A stretch of DNA of 53,250 nucleotides from an uncultured Oscillospiraceae bacterium. Its GTDB lineage: Bacteria > Bacillota > Clostridia > Oscillospirales > Oscillospiraceae. Shown in pieces: positions 36,722 to 44,312 of the stretch; within the stretch, counting starts at the first letter, position 1, and every line of letters starts with the position of its first letter. The notes below the pieces were generated by a model. That model searched no databases. It saw nothing but the letters and a program-made list of their open reading frames with translations, and was not told the origin of the DNA. A program made the translations under genes and the position numbers. The stretch lies in NCBI GenBank assembly GCA_947626495.1, contig CANQSJ010000018.1:1-53250 (forward strand). The letters run 5' to 3'.

Positions 36722-37195
36722 TTACAAGTACTTGCAGTACTCGTCCCTGATTGCGCTCATCTCGTTCACGATGTCGTCAACATCCAGGACCATCTCCATC
36801 ATGCTGATCTGATCTTCGTAAACGTCCGGATCAAACTCTTCTTTGATCTCGGGCTCGCAAACATGGTATACCGTGAGTCCAAGCTGGACCCCTGTCAACG
36901 GACCTGCAAACGTAGGATCGCCGGCGGTAACGGTCTCCGCGGCCAGGCCAGCGGCCTCGCCCTCAGAAGCACCCAACACCACGACGACATTTTCCGGGCC
37001 ATACTTTTCGGCAAATTCTTTGACCCGCCTCTGGTTTTCAAGATCCATTGCGCCTGCGCTCGTTCACACAAAGCACTCGGTAGAAGAGAACACTACCTCG
37101 CCGCCGGCGGTCTCAACACACGCCGCGATCGCAGGCCCCGGGATACCGTCGCGGTCGCCAATGATCACGACTTTCTTATCCTTCAGGATCGCCAT
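36722..37195 (-). CDS. grdA: Glycine reductase selenoprotein A (in-frame UGA)
   Basis: Small selenoprotein that carries the carboxymethyl group as a selenoether between components B and C. Read through the TGA at 37066-37064, the protein has 157 residues. It starts [20 protein letters not shown] and has the redox motif CFVU followed by [11 protein letters not shown], with Sec at residue 44 as in the family. AAAGGAG precedes the ATG at 37195. An ATG at 37048 would give a truncated protein and is not the start. I see no strong SECIS stem after this UGA. Codon use is less GC-biased than in neighbours, perhaps due to high expression. Confidence 0.96.
37064..37066 (-). other. UGA read as selenocysteine in grdA (residue 44)
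   Basis: In-frame TGA within the CxxU motif conserved in GrdA. Only weak pairing (3-4 bp) is seen in the 40 bases after it, unlike selD and grdB. Confidence 0.93.
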
Positions 37196-37291
37196 TTTCT
37201 GATTGTTACTCCTTTCTTCAAGAATGGTTTTATCTCATCCCCATTGCCATTTGCCGGGCGCCGGGGCGAAATAAGCATAGCTCGTCCTCTC

Positions 37292-37612
37292 TCAGGAGGC
37301 GTACTTCTCCACCAGCTTGCGGATATTCTCCTCGGTGGCGTCGTCCTTCACCAGCTCCTCTACCTTCTCGCCGCCCTTGTAGATGGCCATGACGGGCAGG
37401 CCAAGGACCTTCTGGGCGATGGCCAGACGGCGGGCCTTGGTGGTGTTCAGCTGGCAGAACTTCAGCTTGCCCTCGAACTCGTCCGCCAGGGCGTGCACGA
37501 AGGGCATCAGGGCCTTGCAGGGCTCGCAGCCGTCGCCGAAGAAGTCCACGAAAACGTAACCCTCAGCCTGCAGCACCTCTGCCTCAAAATTGGTCTTATC
37601 CAGTTCCAGCAT
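37292..37612 (-). CDS. trxA: Thioredoxin of the glycine reductase system
   Basis: A 106-residue thioredoxin that passes electrons from thioredoxin reductase to oxidised selenoprotein A. The active site reads DFFGDGCEPCK, so the usual Trp-Cys-Gly-Pro-Cys is changed to Gly-Cys-Glu-Pro-Cys, a type of change known from Stickland clostridia. LPVMAIYKGG gives the cis-Pro. The ATG at 37612 follows AGGAGG; a TTG two codons earlier is less likely. It lies 24 bases after trxB. Confidence 0.95.
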   Translation of the reverse strand: MLELDKTNFEAEVLQAEGYVFVDFFGDGCEPCKALMPFVHALADEFEGKLKFCQLNTTKARRLAIAQKVLGLPVMAIYKGGEKVEELVKDDATEENIRKLVEKYAS

Positions 37613-37636
37613 GATCAAAATCCTCCTAAATTATTT

Positions 37637-38584
37637 TTAAGCGTGTTCGTTGATATACTTTTCCGCCTGGGTGGCGGCGATGGCGCCGTCCGCCGCGGCG
37701 GTGACCACCTGGCGCAGGCTCTTCACCCGCACGTCGCCCGCGGCGAAGACGCCGGGGATGTTGGTGCGCATGTCCGCGTCCGTGGGGATATAGCCGGCCC
37801 TGTCCATCTCCAGGCCGGTATCCTGGAACACGGCGGAGTTGGGCACCCGGCCGATGAAACCGAAGACGCCGAACAGCCCGTCGTCCTCGTCCGCCTCGTA
37901 GACGGTCTCCTCGCCGGTCTTGACGTTCTTCACCTTCATGGTCTGCAGGATCTCGTCGCCCCCCAGCTCCTCCACAACCGTGTCCCACATAAAGTGGAGC
38001 TTGTCGTTTTTGAAGGCTCGCTCCTGGATGGACTTGGCCGCGCGCAGCTCGTCCCGCCGGTGGATGATGGTCACCTTCCGGGCGAATTTCGTCAGGTACA
38101 TGGCCTCCTCCACGGCCGCGTCGCCGCCGCCCACCACGAAGACCTCCAGGTCCTCGAAGAAGTTGGCGTCGCAGGTGGCGCAGTAGCTGACGCCCTTGCC
38201 CATATACTCCTGCTCGCCCTTGCAGCCGATGGGCCGGGGGTAAGCGCCGGTGGCGATGATAAGGGTCTTGGCCTTATAGGTGTCCTTGGCGCCGGTGAGG
38301 ACCTTCACGTCCCCGCTGAGCTCCACGGACTTGATGGTGTCGGCGGCCCGCTCGCAGCCGAAGTTCTCGCACTGCTTGGTCATCCGCGCCACCAGGCTGG
38401 GGCCGCTCTCGCCCTCCAGCACCTGGCCGGGATAGTTCTCGATGTCGTTGGTGATGGCGATCTGGCCGCCGTCCTGGCCTTTTTCGATGATGAGGGTGGA
38501 CAGCCGGGCCCGTCCGGCGTAAAGGCCCGCCGCCAGGCCGCCGGGGCCCGCGCCGAGAACGATCACGTCATAGAGTTTGTCCAT
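37637..38584 (-). CDS. trxB: Thioredoxin reductase
   Basis: FAD enzyme passing electrons from NADPH (or NADH) to thioredoxin. The 315-residue protein has the FAD site VIVLGAGPGGLAAGLYAGRA, the dithiol CATCD near residue 135, the second nucleotide site VVGGGDAAVEEA, and a C-terminal FAAGDVRVKSLRQV. ATG at 38584 follows AGGAGG. First gene of the long grd-sel minus series. Confidence 0.96.
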   Translation of the reverse strand: MDKLYDVIVLGAGPGGLAAGLYAGRARLSTLIIEKGQDGGQIAITNDIENYPGQVLEGESGPSLVARMTKQCENFGCERAADTIKSVELSGDVKVLTGAKDTYKAKTLIIATGAYPRPIGCKGEQEYMGKGVSYCATCDANFFEDLEVFVVGGGDAAVEEAMYLTKFARKVTIIHRRDELRAAKSIQERAFKNDKLHFMWDTVVEELGGDEILQTMKVKNVKTGEETVYEADEDDGLFGVFGFIGRVPNSAVFQDTGLEMDRAGYIPTDADMRTNIPGVFAAGDVRVKSLRQVVTAAADGAIAATQAEKYINEHA

Positions 38585-38726
38585 GTTGATTCCTCCTAAA
38601 TCTGATAATAGCATCTTGTCTGCCAATGGAAATCTCTCTGCCGGAGGAGACGGCGGACAGAGTATTTATTGTGATATTCTATAGATCAGGGCATAGCATA
38701 CCCTTTCCCCGCTCTTCCGAGTAAAG
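38585..38726 (-). promoter_or_regulatory. Leader region of the trxB-grd-sel series
   Basis: About 135 untranslated bases lie between the promoter and trxB. Two hairpins are seen on the minus strand: a small one at about 38683-38697, and a CTCTG...CAGAG stem with inner CCG/CGG around 38634-38662. No known riboswitch pattern is recognised. Confidence 0.55.
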
Positions 38727-38755
38727 ATTATAACACATCATGGCAAAATTGCCAA
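38727..38755 (-). promoter_or_regulatory. Strong promoter of the trxB-trxA-grdA-grdCD-sel series
   Basis: On the minus strand TTGGCA, a 17-base spacer and a perfect TATAAT. The whole 38585-38925 gap between trxB and yedF contains only this promoter, its leader and the divergent yedF promoter. Confidence 0.88.
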
Positions 38756-38856
38756 GACCCGGAAGGCATTTCTTATGAAATATTGTTATTTTTTATACCC
38801 TTTTTTCTTTTGCGGCCCCGCAGACGGGCGGCCCGGGACTTATAGATGCTTTCAAT

Positions 38857-38885
38857 TTGCCACATCACGAAGGGGATGTTACAAT
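38857..38885 (+). promoter_or_regulatory. Promoter of yedF
   Basis: TTGCCA (38857-38862), a 17-base spacer and TACAAT (38880-38885), divergent from the trxB promoter. Confidence 0.78.
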
Positions 38886-38925
38886 ATTAACCAGCAGAAG
38901 TCAAGCCTTAAGGAGGGATAAAATT

Positions 38926-39513
38926 ATGAAAAACACCATCGACTGCAACGGCATGGCCTGTCCTCTGCCCGTGGTCAACGCGAAAAAGGCCATGGACGCC
39001 TTCACGGAGGATGGGGAGCTGACCGTGCTGGTGGACAACACCACGGCCGTGGAAAACCTGAAGAAGCTGGCCGCCTCCCGGCAGTTCGCCGCCGAGGCCG
39101 TCCAGTCCGGCGAGAACCGGTATGCCGTCACCATCCAGGTGCAGGCCGGCTGCGCGGCCGCCGCGGAGCCGGAGGGTCCCGGCGCGGTGGTGGCCATCGG
39201 CTCCAACACCATGGGCTCCGGGGACGAGGCGCTGGGCAAGACGCTGATGAAAGCGTTCATCTTTGCCCTGACCAACGCCCAGAAGCTGCCGGAGCAGATC
39301 ATTTTCTACAACTCCGGCGCCTTCCTGCCCTGCGAGGGCTCCGACAGTCTGGAGGATCTGCAGAACCTGGAGAAGGCCGGCGTGAAGATCACCGCCTGCG
39401 GCACCTGCCTCAACTATTACGGGCTGACGGAAAAGCTGCGGGTGGGCACGGTGTCCAACATGTACGACATCGTGGAGACGCTCACCGCCGCCCAGTCGGT
39501 CATCCGTCCCTGA
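38926..39513 (+). CDS. yedF: Selenium metabolism protein YedF
   Basis: A 195-residue two-domain protein. The N-terminal TusA-like domain has CNGMACPLPVVNAKKA with the carrier Cys in CPLP. The C-terminal DsrE-like domain (about 90-195) has IGSNTMGSGDEALGKTLMKAFI and ITACGTCLNYYGL. The family accompanies selenium genes and is thought to carry or deliver selenium; the reaction is not established. AGGAGG precedes the ATG at 38926. A terminator follows the stop. Confidence 0.93.
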   Translation: MKNTIDCNGMACPLPVVNAKKAMDAFTEDGELTVLVDNTTAVENLKKLAASRQFAAEAVQSGENRYAVTIQVQAGCAAAAEPEGPGAVVAIGSNTMGSGDEALGKTLMKAFIFALTNAQKLPEQIIFYNSGAFLPCEGSDSLEDLQNLEKAGVKITACGTCLNYYGLTEKLRVGTVSNMYDIVETLTAAQSVIRP

Positions 39514-39524
39514 GACAGGCCAAA

Positions 39525-39550
39525 ACGCCGGCACCGCCGGCGTTTTTTTA
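39525..39550 (+). terminator. Terminator between yedF and the glycosyltransferase
   Basis: Perfect 8-bp stem (39525-39532 with 39536-39543), three-base loop and seven T. It ends just before the ribosome binding site of the next gene, so that gene depends on read-through or an unseen promoter. Confidence 0.88.
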
Positions 39551-39570
39551 TGATTTATGAGGAGCCGCCT

Positions 39571-40755
39571 ATGAAGATCCTGCACATCTCCGCCCAGAAG
39601 CCCTTCGGCACCGGCAGCGGCACCGTGTTCACGGCGCTGATCCGCGCCTTTGCCGCCCGGGGCCACGCCCAGGCCGCCGTGGCCGGCGTCACGGAGGGGG
39701 ACGCCGTCTCCCTGCCGGAGGGGGTGCGGTTCTATCCGGTCTGCTTTGAGAGCGAGGCTCTCCCCTTTCCCGTGGCGGGCATGTCCGACGAGATGCCCTA
39801 CCGGAGCACCCGTTACCGGGACATGACGCCGGAGATGGTGGCCCGGTTCCGGGCCGCGTTTCTGGCGGTCATCCGCCGGGCCGTGGAGGAGCTGGACCCA
39901 GATCTGATCCTCTGCCACCACCTCTATCTGCTCACCGCCGCCGTTCGGCAGGCCTTTCCGGACCGGCGGGTGTACGGCATCTGCCACAACACGGATCTGC
40001 GCCAGATGGAAAAGCACGCCCTGGAGCGGGAGGCCATCCGCCAGGGCATCCGGGGGCTGGACCGGGTGCTGGTCCTGAAGGAGGAGCAGACCGGACCCAT
40101 TGCGGCGATCTATGGCGTGCCCCGGGAGCGGATGCGCCTGGTGGGCGTGGGCTACGACCGGGAGATCTTCCGGCCCCTGGGCGGCCGAGCATCCGACGGC
40201 ATGGCCCGGATCGTGTTCGCCGGGAAGATCGCGGAGAAAAAGGGCGTGATGAGCCTGCTGCGGAGTCTGGCGCGGATGCAGGCGGACCCGGCGCGGACCC
40301 AGGCGCTGCTGGCCGGCGGCGCGGGGAACGAGGCGGAGTACGCCCTGGCCCGGGAGCTGGCGGCCGCGTCGCCCATCCCGGTGCAGTTTCTGGGGCCCCT
40401 GCCCCAGCGGGAGCTGGCGGCGGTATACAGCCGGTGCGACGTATTCGTCCTGCCCTCCTACTCCGAAGGCGTGCCCCTGACGCTGCTGGAGGCGCTGGCC
40501 TGCGGCGCCCGGGCGGTGGTGTCCGATCTGCCGGGGCTGCGGGCGTGGATGGACACGTTCGCCCCGGGCGCGGACGTGCGGTACGTGCCTCTGCCCGCCA
40601 TGGACCGGGTGGACGAGCCCCTGCCGGGGACCCTACCCGCCTTTGAGGAGCGGCTGGCCCTGGCGCTGGACGAGGCGGTCGCCGCCGGACCTGTCTGTCC
40701 CGCCGATCTCTCCCGGGCCACCTGGGACGGCGTGGCGGAACGCATCTTATCATAA
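39571..40755 (+). CDS. GT4-family glycosyltransferase in the selenium cluster
   Basis: A 394-residue GT-B-fold sugar transferase. The N-terminal domain has ISAQKPFGTGSGTVFTALI, and the C-terminal donor domain has IVFAGKIAEKKGVMSLLRSL and the EX7E-type motif YSEGVPLTLLEALACG. The protein has no signal peptide or membrane segment. GAGGAG precedes the ATG at 39571. It follows yedF on the same strand across a terminator and faces the yedE operon. Acceptor and donor are unknown. A role in making a selenium- or sulphur-containing sugar or thiol is conceivable from the setting, but nothing in the sequence proves it. Confidence 0.85.
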   Translation: MKILHISAQKPFGTGSGTVFTALIRAFAARGHAQAAVAGVTEGDAVSLPEGVRFYPVCFESEALPFPVAGMSDEMPYRSTRYRDMTPEMVARFRAAFLAVIRRAVEELDPDLILCHHLYLLTAAVRQAFPDRRVYGICHNTDLRQMEKHALEREAIRQGIRGLDRVLVLKEEQTGPIAAIYGVPRERMRLVGVGYDREIFRPLGGRASDGMARIVFAGKIAEKKGVMSLLRSLARMQADPARTQALLAGGAGNEAEYALARELAAASPIPVQFLGPLPQRELAAVYSRCDVFVLPSYSEGVPLTLLEALACGARAVVSDLPGLRAWMDTFAPGADVRYVPLPAMDRVDEPLPGTLPAFEERLALALDEAVAAGPVCPADLSRATWDGVAERILS

Positions 40756-40771
40756 CGCCCATAACGCACAA

Positions 40772-40803
40772 AGCGCCGCGGCCATAAGCCGCGGCGCTGT
40801 TTT
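40772..40803 (+). terminator. Terminator between glycosyltransferase and TDT transporter genes
   Basis: Perfect 11-bp stem (40772-40782 with 40788-40798), five-base loop, then T run. It lies between converging genes and may act on both strands. Confidence 0.9.
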
Positions 40804-40830
40804 TGCATACAAATTATATTACTGCTTATA

Positions 40831-41793
40831 TTACGGTTTCTGCTCCGCCTTCTGGGCGGCGGCCAGGGCCTGGATGTAGCGGACCAGGGCGTAGACCACC
40901 AGCACCGTGGCCAGCGCCGTCTCCGCCAGCACCACATATTTCAGCCAGGGCTGGGGCCGTTCCAGGTTCTTCAGGCAGGCCATGGACTGCATGGCGGCGA
41001 TGGCGGAAATGACGAAGGGGAAGGTGAACGCCGCATAGCTGGGATAGAACTTCAGCTTCAAAAGCGCCGGCAGCCGGCAGATCACCACCACCAGAATGGC
41101 TGTGGACACCGTCAGCAGCACCGCCACCATCCCGACGGATTTGGGGGTCACCGACTGGATGTAGCCGGCCAGGCACAGGGATACCGGCGCCGCGTAAATG
41201 CAAAACAGCGGCCGGGCCGGCTCCTTCACCGGGTGCTTGGCGTAGCGCATGGTGACCACCACGAACAGCGCCACGAAGGTCACGATGCCGAACCAGAACG
41301 TGGCCGCTCCCACGGCCAGCTGCTCGAAGGCGGGGGCGCTCACCGCGGCCACCGCGATGCCCACATACACGATGTAATAGCTGGGGAACACCTTCTGCAG
41401 GTCAAAGTGAAGAATGAACTTGGCGGTGAACCAGACGATGAGGGCCGCATGCAGGGCGATGGCGGCAAACCAGATGATCTGGGCCGCGCCGCCGATGAAG
41501 GGCTTGGCATAGGCCGCCAGCAGCATGGTGGCCATGGGGAACGTGCCGGACACGGAGGCCACCACCGGGTCGTCCATGGCCTTTTTCACCCCCGCAAAGC
41601 AGACGATCACCTTCAGCACCACGATAAACCACAGCACGCTGGCCGCCGCGCCGCACACATACCGCAGCGCGTCTCCCGCGGCGGCGCTGCCCAGCACATT
41701 GGTGAACACCGCCTGCAGCAGGTTACCCAGGGCCGCCAGACCCAGCATCACCCCGCAGATGGGCAGCGGGACGGATTGAAGAAACTTCTTCAT
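40831..41793 (-). CDS. TDT/SLAC1-family transporter in the yedE operon
   Basis: A 320-residue membrane protein with about ten hydrophobic segments, starting MKKFLQSVPLPICGVMLGLA. The fold is that of the tellurite-resistance/dicarboxylate transporter family (TehA, SLAC1, fungal Mae1 and the sulphite exporter Ssu1). The ATG overlaps the preceding C_GCAxxG_C_C gene by four bases, so it belongs to the selenium operon. An oxyanion such as selenite or sulphite is a fair guess for the substrate because of family and context, but this is inference. Confidence 0.82.
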   Translation of the reverse strand: MKKFLQSVPLPICGVMLGLAALGNLLQAVFTNVLGSAAAGDALRYVCGAAASVLWFIVVLKVIVCFAGVKKAMDDPVVASVSGTFPMATMLLAAYAKPFIGGAAQIIWFAAIALHAALIVWFTAKFILHFDLQKVFPSYYIVYVGIAVAAVSAPAFEQLAVGAATFWFGIVTFVALFVVVTMRYAKHPVKEPARPLFCIYAAPVSLCLAGYIQSVTPKSVGMVAVLLTVSTAILVVVICRLPALLKLKFYPSYAAFTFPFVISAIAAMQSMACLKNLERPQPWLKYVVLAETALATVLVVYALVRYIQALAAAQKAEQKP

Positions 41794-42284
41794 GCGACTT
41801 CCTCGTCGGTGTTGCGCACGCCCATCTCCCGGCAGATGATCTCGCCCACCTTCCAGGCGGCCAGCCCGGTGAAGCGGATGCACTGCTGCTTGTGCTCGCC
41901 CTTGCCCATGTCGAATTCCTTGGTCAGGATCCGGCAGCAGATGGCGTTCTTGCCGTTGGCCTGCTTGAACCAATCGTGCAGCTCATGGCTCAGCTGCATG
42001 CACTTGACGGACTTGGGGTTGGTAGGACCGTCCTGCTCGGTGCGGCCAAACAGCAGGCCCAGGGCCATGATGCCCCCGTTGAGGGCGCCGCACATGCACC
42101 CGGAGCGGCCCGCGCCCACCGCCATGCCGGAGGCCATGGCGATGACCTCCTCGGGCACATCCAGGGCGAAATCGGTGCGGATGGCCGCCATCAGGGCCTC
42201 GCAGCAGTAATAGCCGTTGCGGAAATTGTCCTCCGCGTCCTTCTGCAGCTTCTTCAGGCTGATCTCCTTCACGCCAACATTCAT
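41790..42284 (-). CDS. C_GCAxxG_C_C family redox-type protein
   Basis: A 164-residue Cys-rich protein. Conserved cysteines appear in NFRNGYYCCEALM, GAGRSGCMCGALNGGIMALG, KNAICCRIL and the later KQQCIRF, giving the pattern for which the family is named. The glycine/cysteine block suggests a metal or thiol redox function; no reaction is known. The ATG at 42284 follows AAAGGA. It lies between the TusA-like gene and the TDT transporter. Confidence 0.9.
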   Translation of the reverse strand: MNVGVKEISLKKLQKDAEDNFRNGYYCCEALMAAIRTDFALDVPEEVIAMASGMAVGAGRSGCMCGALNGGIMALGLLFGRTEQDGPTNPKSVKCMQLSHELHDWFKQANGKNAICCRILTKEFDMGKGEHKQQCIRFTGLAAWKVGEIICREMGVRNTDEEVA

Positions 42285-42376
42285 TTTCTTTTCCTTTCCG
42301 GCGCAGCGCGCCTGCGTAATTTGCATAAAGCGAGGGCGTGACGCGGTTTTGCGCCGGGTCACGCCCTTTGCGAATA

Positions 42377-42589
42377 TTATTTCGTTATGATCTCATACTC
42401 GCTGCCCACCTCGGAGGAGGTGAACGCCACCTTCTTGGACTTGAGCAGCTTCTCCACATTGGTGCGCACATGGGCCTCGCTGGCCAGGATCTTCAGCGCC
42501 TTGCCGGGGTTCTTCTGCAGGGCGGCCGCCGTGAGCATCACGGGCTCCGGGCAGGACAGGCCTCTGGCATCCACTACGATATAGTCCAT
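42377..42589 (-). CDS. TusA-like sulphur/selenium carrier protein
   Basis: A 70-residue TusA/SirA-fold protein with ARGLSCPEPVMLTAAAL, where the Cys in CPEP would carry a persulphide or perselenide. It lies 14 bases after yedE, a pairing usual for YedE transporters, which suggests that it accepts selenium entering the cell. The exact acceptor is unknown. Confidence 0.93.
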   Translation of the reverse strand: MDYIVVDARGLSCPEPVMLTAAALQKNPGKALKILASEAHVRTNVEKLLKSKKVAFTSSEVGSEYEIITK

Positions 42590-42603
42590 TTTGACCCTCC
42601 TTA

Positions 42604-43707
42604 TCAGTCTTTGGCCTCAGCCTTTTTCAGGTTGGTGGCGGCAATGATGAACAGCACCACGATGCAGCAGATCAGCACGATCTTGCCGGCCGTGCCGGGG
42701 CCGCCGGCGACGGCCTCGGTGGTCTCGGTGGCCGCGGCAGCGGCAACGCCCGCCAGACCGAAGTTGTGGGCAAAAGCGGCGCCCACCAGCAGGCCCAGGA
42801 AGGTGATGGCGCTGTCAGAGGAGCCCTGGCCCGCCAGGACCAGCTGGCGCAGGGGGCATCCGCCCGCCAGCACGGCGGCGAATCCCACCGCGTACATGCC
42901 CAGGATGTTCCAGATGTGCTGGGCGTGGGCAATGGGCTGGCCGGTGAAGCCGAAGTGGAACTTGCCGGTGGCCACGTTGTAGACCAGCAGCACCACGAAC
43001 ATGCCGCCCAGGATGCTGATGAGGGAGAAGTCCTTCATCAGGAACACGTCCCGCAGGCTGCCCGCGAAGCAGGCGCGTGTCTTCTGGGCGATGGCGCCGA
43101 AGATGAGCGCCACGATCAGGGCCATGAACACCGGCGCGTGCATGCTGCCCGGGCCGGACTCGCTGACGGCGAACAGGCTGGTGGCCACGCTGACGATGAG
43201 GCCGATGACCAGCAGCGCCGGGAGTATGTAACCGTTGATCTTCTTCACCTCATAGGCACGGCCCAGGCTGAAGCCCTTTTTCAGGAACAGGCAGCCGGTG
43301 CCGATGCCGGCGGCAAAGCCCACCAGGCCCACATAGGCGTTGGCGTCGCCGGCGGCCATACGGATGAGCATCCGCAGCGGGCAGCCCAGGAAGACCAGAG
43401 CGCCAATCATCATGATGAAGCCGAGGATGAAGCGGATCACGGGAGAGGAGCCGGCGGTGGTGCGATACTCCTTGGTGGCCAGGGCGATCAAAAACGACCC
43501 GCACACAAAGCCCACGATCTCCGGCCGGTAGTACTGTACCACCGGGGCGGTGTGCAGCTTCAGGCTGCCCGCGATGTCACGGATGAAGCAGGCCACGCAG
43601 ATGGCCATGTTCCCCGGGTTGCCGCCCAGGGCCAGAACCACGGCCAGCACGCCCAGGACCACGCCGCCCAGGGCCAGCTTCCATTTTGCGTCAAACAGAC
43701 GGTCCAT
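42604..43707 (-). CDS. yedE: YedE family putative selenium transporter
   Basis: A 367-residue membrane protein of the YeeE/YedE family with about ten hydrophobic segments and repeated Cys blocks: NMAICVACFIRDIAG, FLGCPLRMLIRM, KTRACFAGSLRD and LAGGCPLRQLVLAGQG. Related YeeE proteins import thiosulphate through such Cys sites; the YedE branch goes with selenium genes. The ATG at 43707 follows AGGAGG. First gene of an operon with the TusA-like, C_GCAxxG_C_C and TDT genes. Confidence 0.93.
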   Translation of the reverse strand: MDRLFDAKWKLALGGVVLGVLAVVLALGGNPGNMAICVACFIRDIAGSLKLHTAPVVQYYRPEIVGFVCGSFLIALATKEYRTTAGSSPVIRFILGFIMMIGALVFLGCPLRMLIRMAAGDANAYVGLVGFAAGIGTGCLFLKKGFSLGRAYEVKKINGYILPALLVIGLIVSVATSLFAVSESGPGSMHAPVFMALIVALIFGAIAQKTRACFAGSLRDVFLMKDFSLISILGGMFVVLLVYNVATGKFHFGFTGQPIAHAQHIWNILGMYAVGFAAVLAGGCPLRQLVLAGQGSSDSAITFLGLLVGAAFAHNFGLAGVAAAAATETTEAVAGGPGTAGKIVLICCIVVLFIIAATNLKKAEAKD

Positions 43708-43779
43708 AAAAATTCCTCCTTCTTTATTAACGTTTCGTATAAAACAACCGTCAAGGCTGGCTCGAAACGCCGCGAATTT

Positions 43780-43809
43780 ATTATAAATAACAAACCGCCG
43801 GCTGTCCAA
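43780..43809 (-). promoter_or_regulatory. Promoter of the yedE operon
   Basis: On the minus strand TTGGAC, an 18-base spacer and TATAAT. A small inverted repeat (TCGC/GCGA, about 43810-43822) lies just upstream of the -35 box. A second, weaker promoter-like pair (TTGACG, 18 bases, TTAATA) lies nearer the gene. Confidence 0.75.
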
Positions 43810-43873
43810 TCGCGAGTTGCGATAGCGCCGGCGTCTTATAAAATTTTTCTATGATCGGAAAAGGCATAAAAAC

Positions 43874-43900
43874 CGCGCCCCCGGTTCCCCCGGAGGCGCG
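43874..43900 (-). terminator. Terminator of tRNA-Sec
   Basis: Eleven-bp stem (43874-43884 with 43890-43900, one wobble), five-base loop, followed on the minus strand by G and five T. Confidence 0.92.
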
Positions 43901-43906
43901 CTTTTC

Positions 43907-44004
43907 TGGCGAGGACGTGTGGGAATCGAACCCACCCAGGACGCTCTTCACGCCCTACACTGGTTTTGAAGACCAGGAGGCACACCAGTTACCTACCCGC
44001 CCCC
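43907..44004 (-). tRNA. selC: Selenocysteine tRNA (anticodon UCA)
   Basis: A 98-base tRNA with encoded CCA. The anticodon stem CTGGT/ACCAG encloses CTTCAAA, giving UCA, which reads UGA. The extra-long variable arm, GTTCGATTC T-loop and long acceptor stem fit bacterial tRNA-Sec. Five G at the 5' end pair with the CGTCCTC strand through G-U wobbles. It lies 61 bases after the DUF3343 stop and has its own promoter and terminator. Confidence 0.96.
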
Positions 44005-44026
44005 AAATCTGAGTCTTCGCGCATTT

Positions 44027-44055
44027 ATTATATTTTACCCGGCCGGGAAAGTCAA
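44027..44055 (-). promoter_or_regulatory. Promoter of tRNA-Sec
   Basis: On the minus strand TTGACT, a 17-base spacer and a perfect TATAAT, about 22 bases before the tRNA 5' end. Confidence 0.87.
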
Positions 44056-44065
44056 GCCTTCCCGT

Positions 44066-44302
44066 TTACACCAGACAGCGGTGCAGCTCCTCCGGCTCCA
44101 GCCCCACCCGGGCCATGGCCTGGCAGATCTGCTCCTCGTTCTCCGGCGGCGCGCTCCAGGCAAGACCGCACCCGGCGGAGATGGCCCGCGGCACGGGGAT
44201 CAGCCGGCCGGGGACCTGGTCCCGCTTGCAGACCTTCTCCATGGCCATGGCGTCGGCGGTGGTGTGGAAGGTGACCACCAGCATCATCTTTTTTTCCCGC
44301 AT
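44066..44302 (-). CDS. DUF3343 small protein of the selenium cluster
   Basis: A 78-residue protein starting MREKKMMLVVTFHTTADAMAME, of the DUF3343 family, described as putative Se/S carrier-like because it often follows cysteine desulfurases or selenium genes. A Cys lies in PRAISAGCGLAWSAP, a plausible carrier site. The ATG is 10 bases after the desulfurase stop. A selenium hand-over role is inferred from the neighbourhood. Confidence 0.87.
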   Translation of the reverse strand: MREKKMMLVVTFHTTADAMAMEKVCKRDQVPGRLIPVPRAISAGCGLAWSAPPENEEQICQAMARVGLEPEELHRCLV

Positions 44303-44312
44303 GGCCCCCTCC

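Noticed and set aside
38634-38662. Glycine riboswitch near trxB/yedF (GGACAGAG-like string)
   Set aside because: Only the end-like string matches, and it is on the strand opposite the trxB leader. The ACCGAAGG core and paired aptamer arms are missing.
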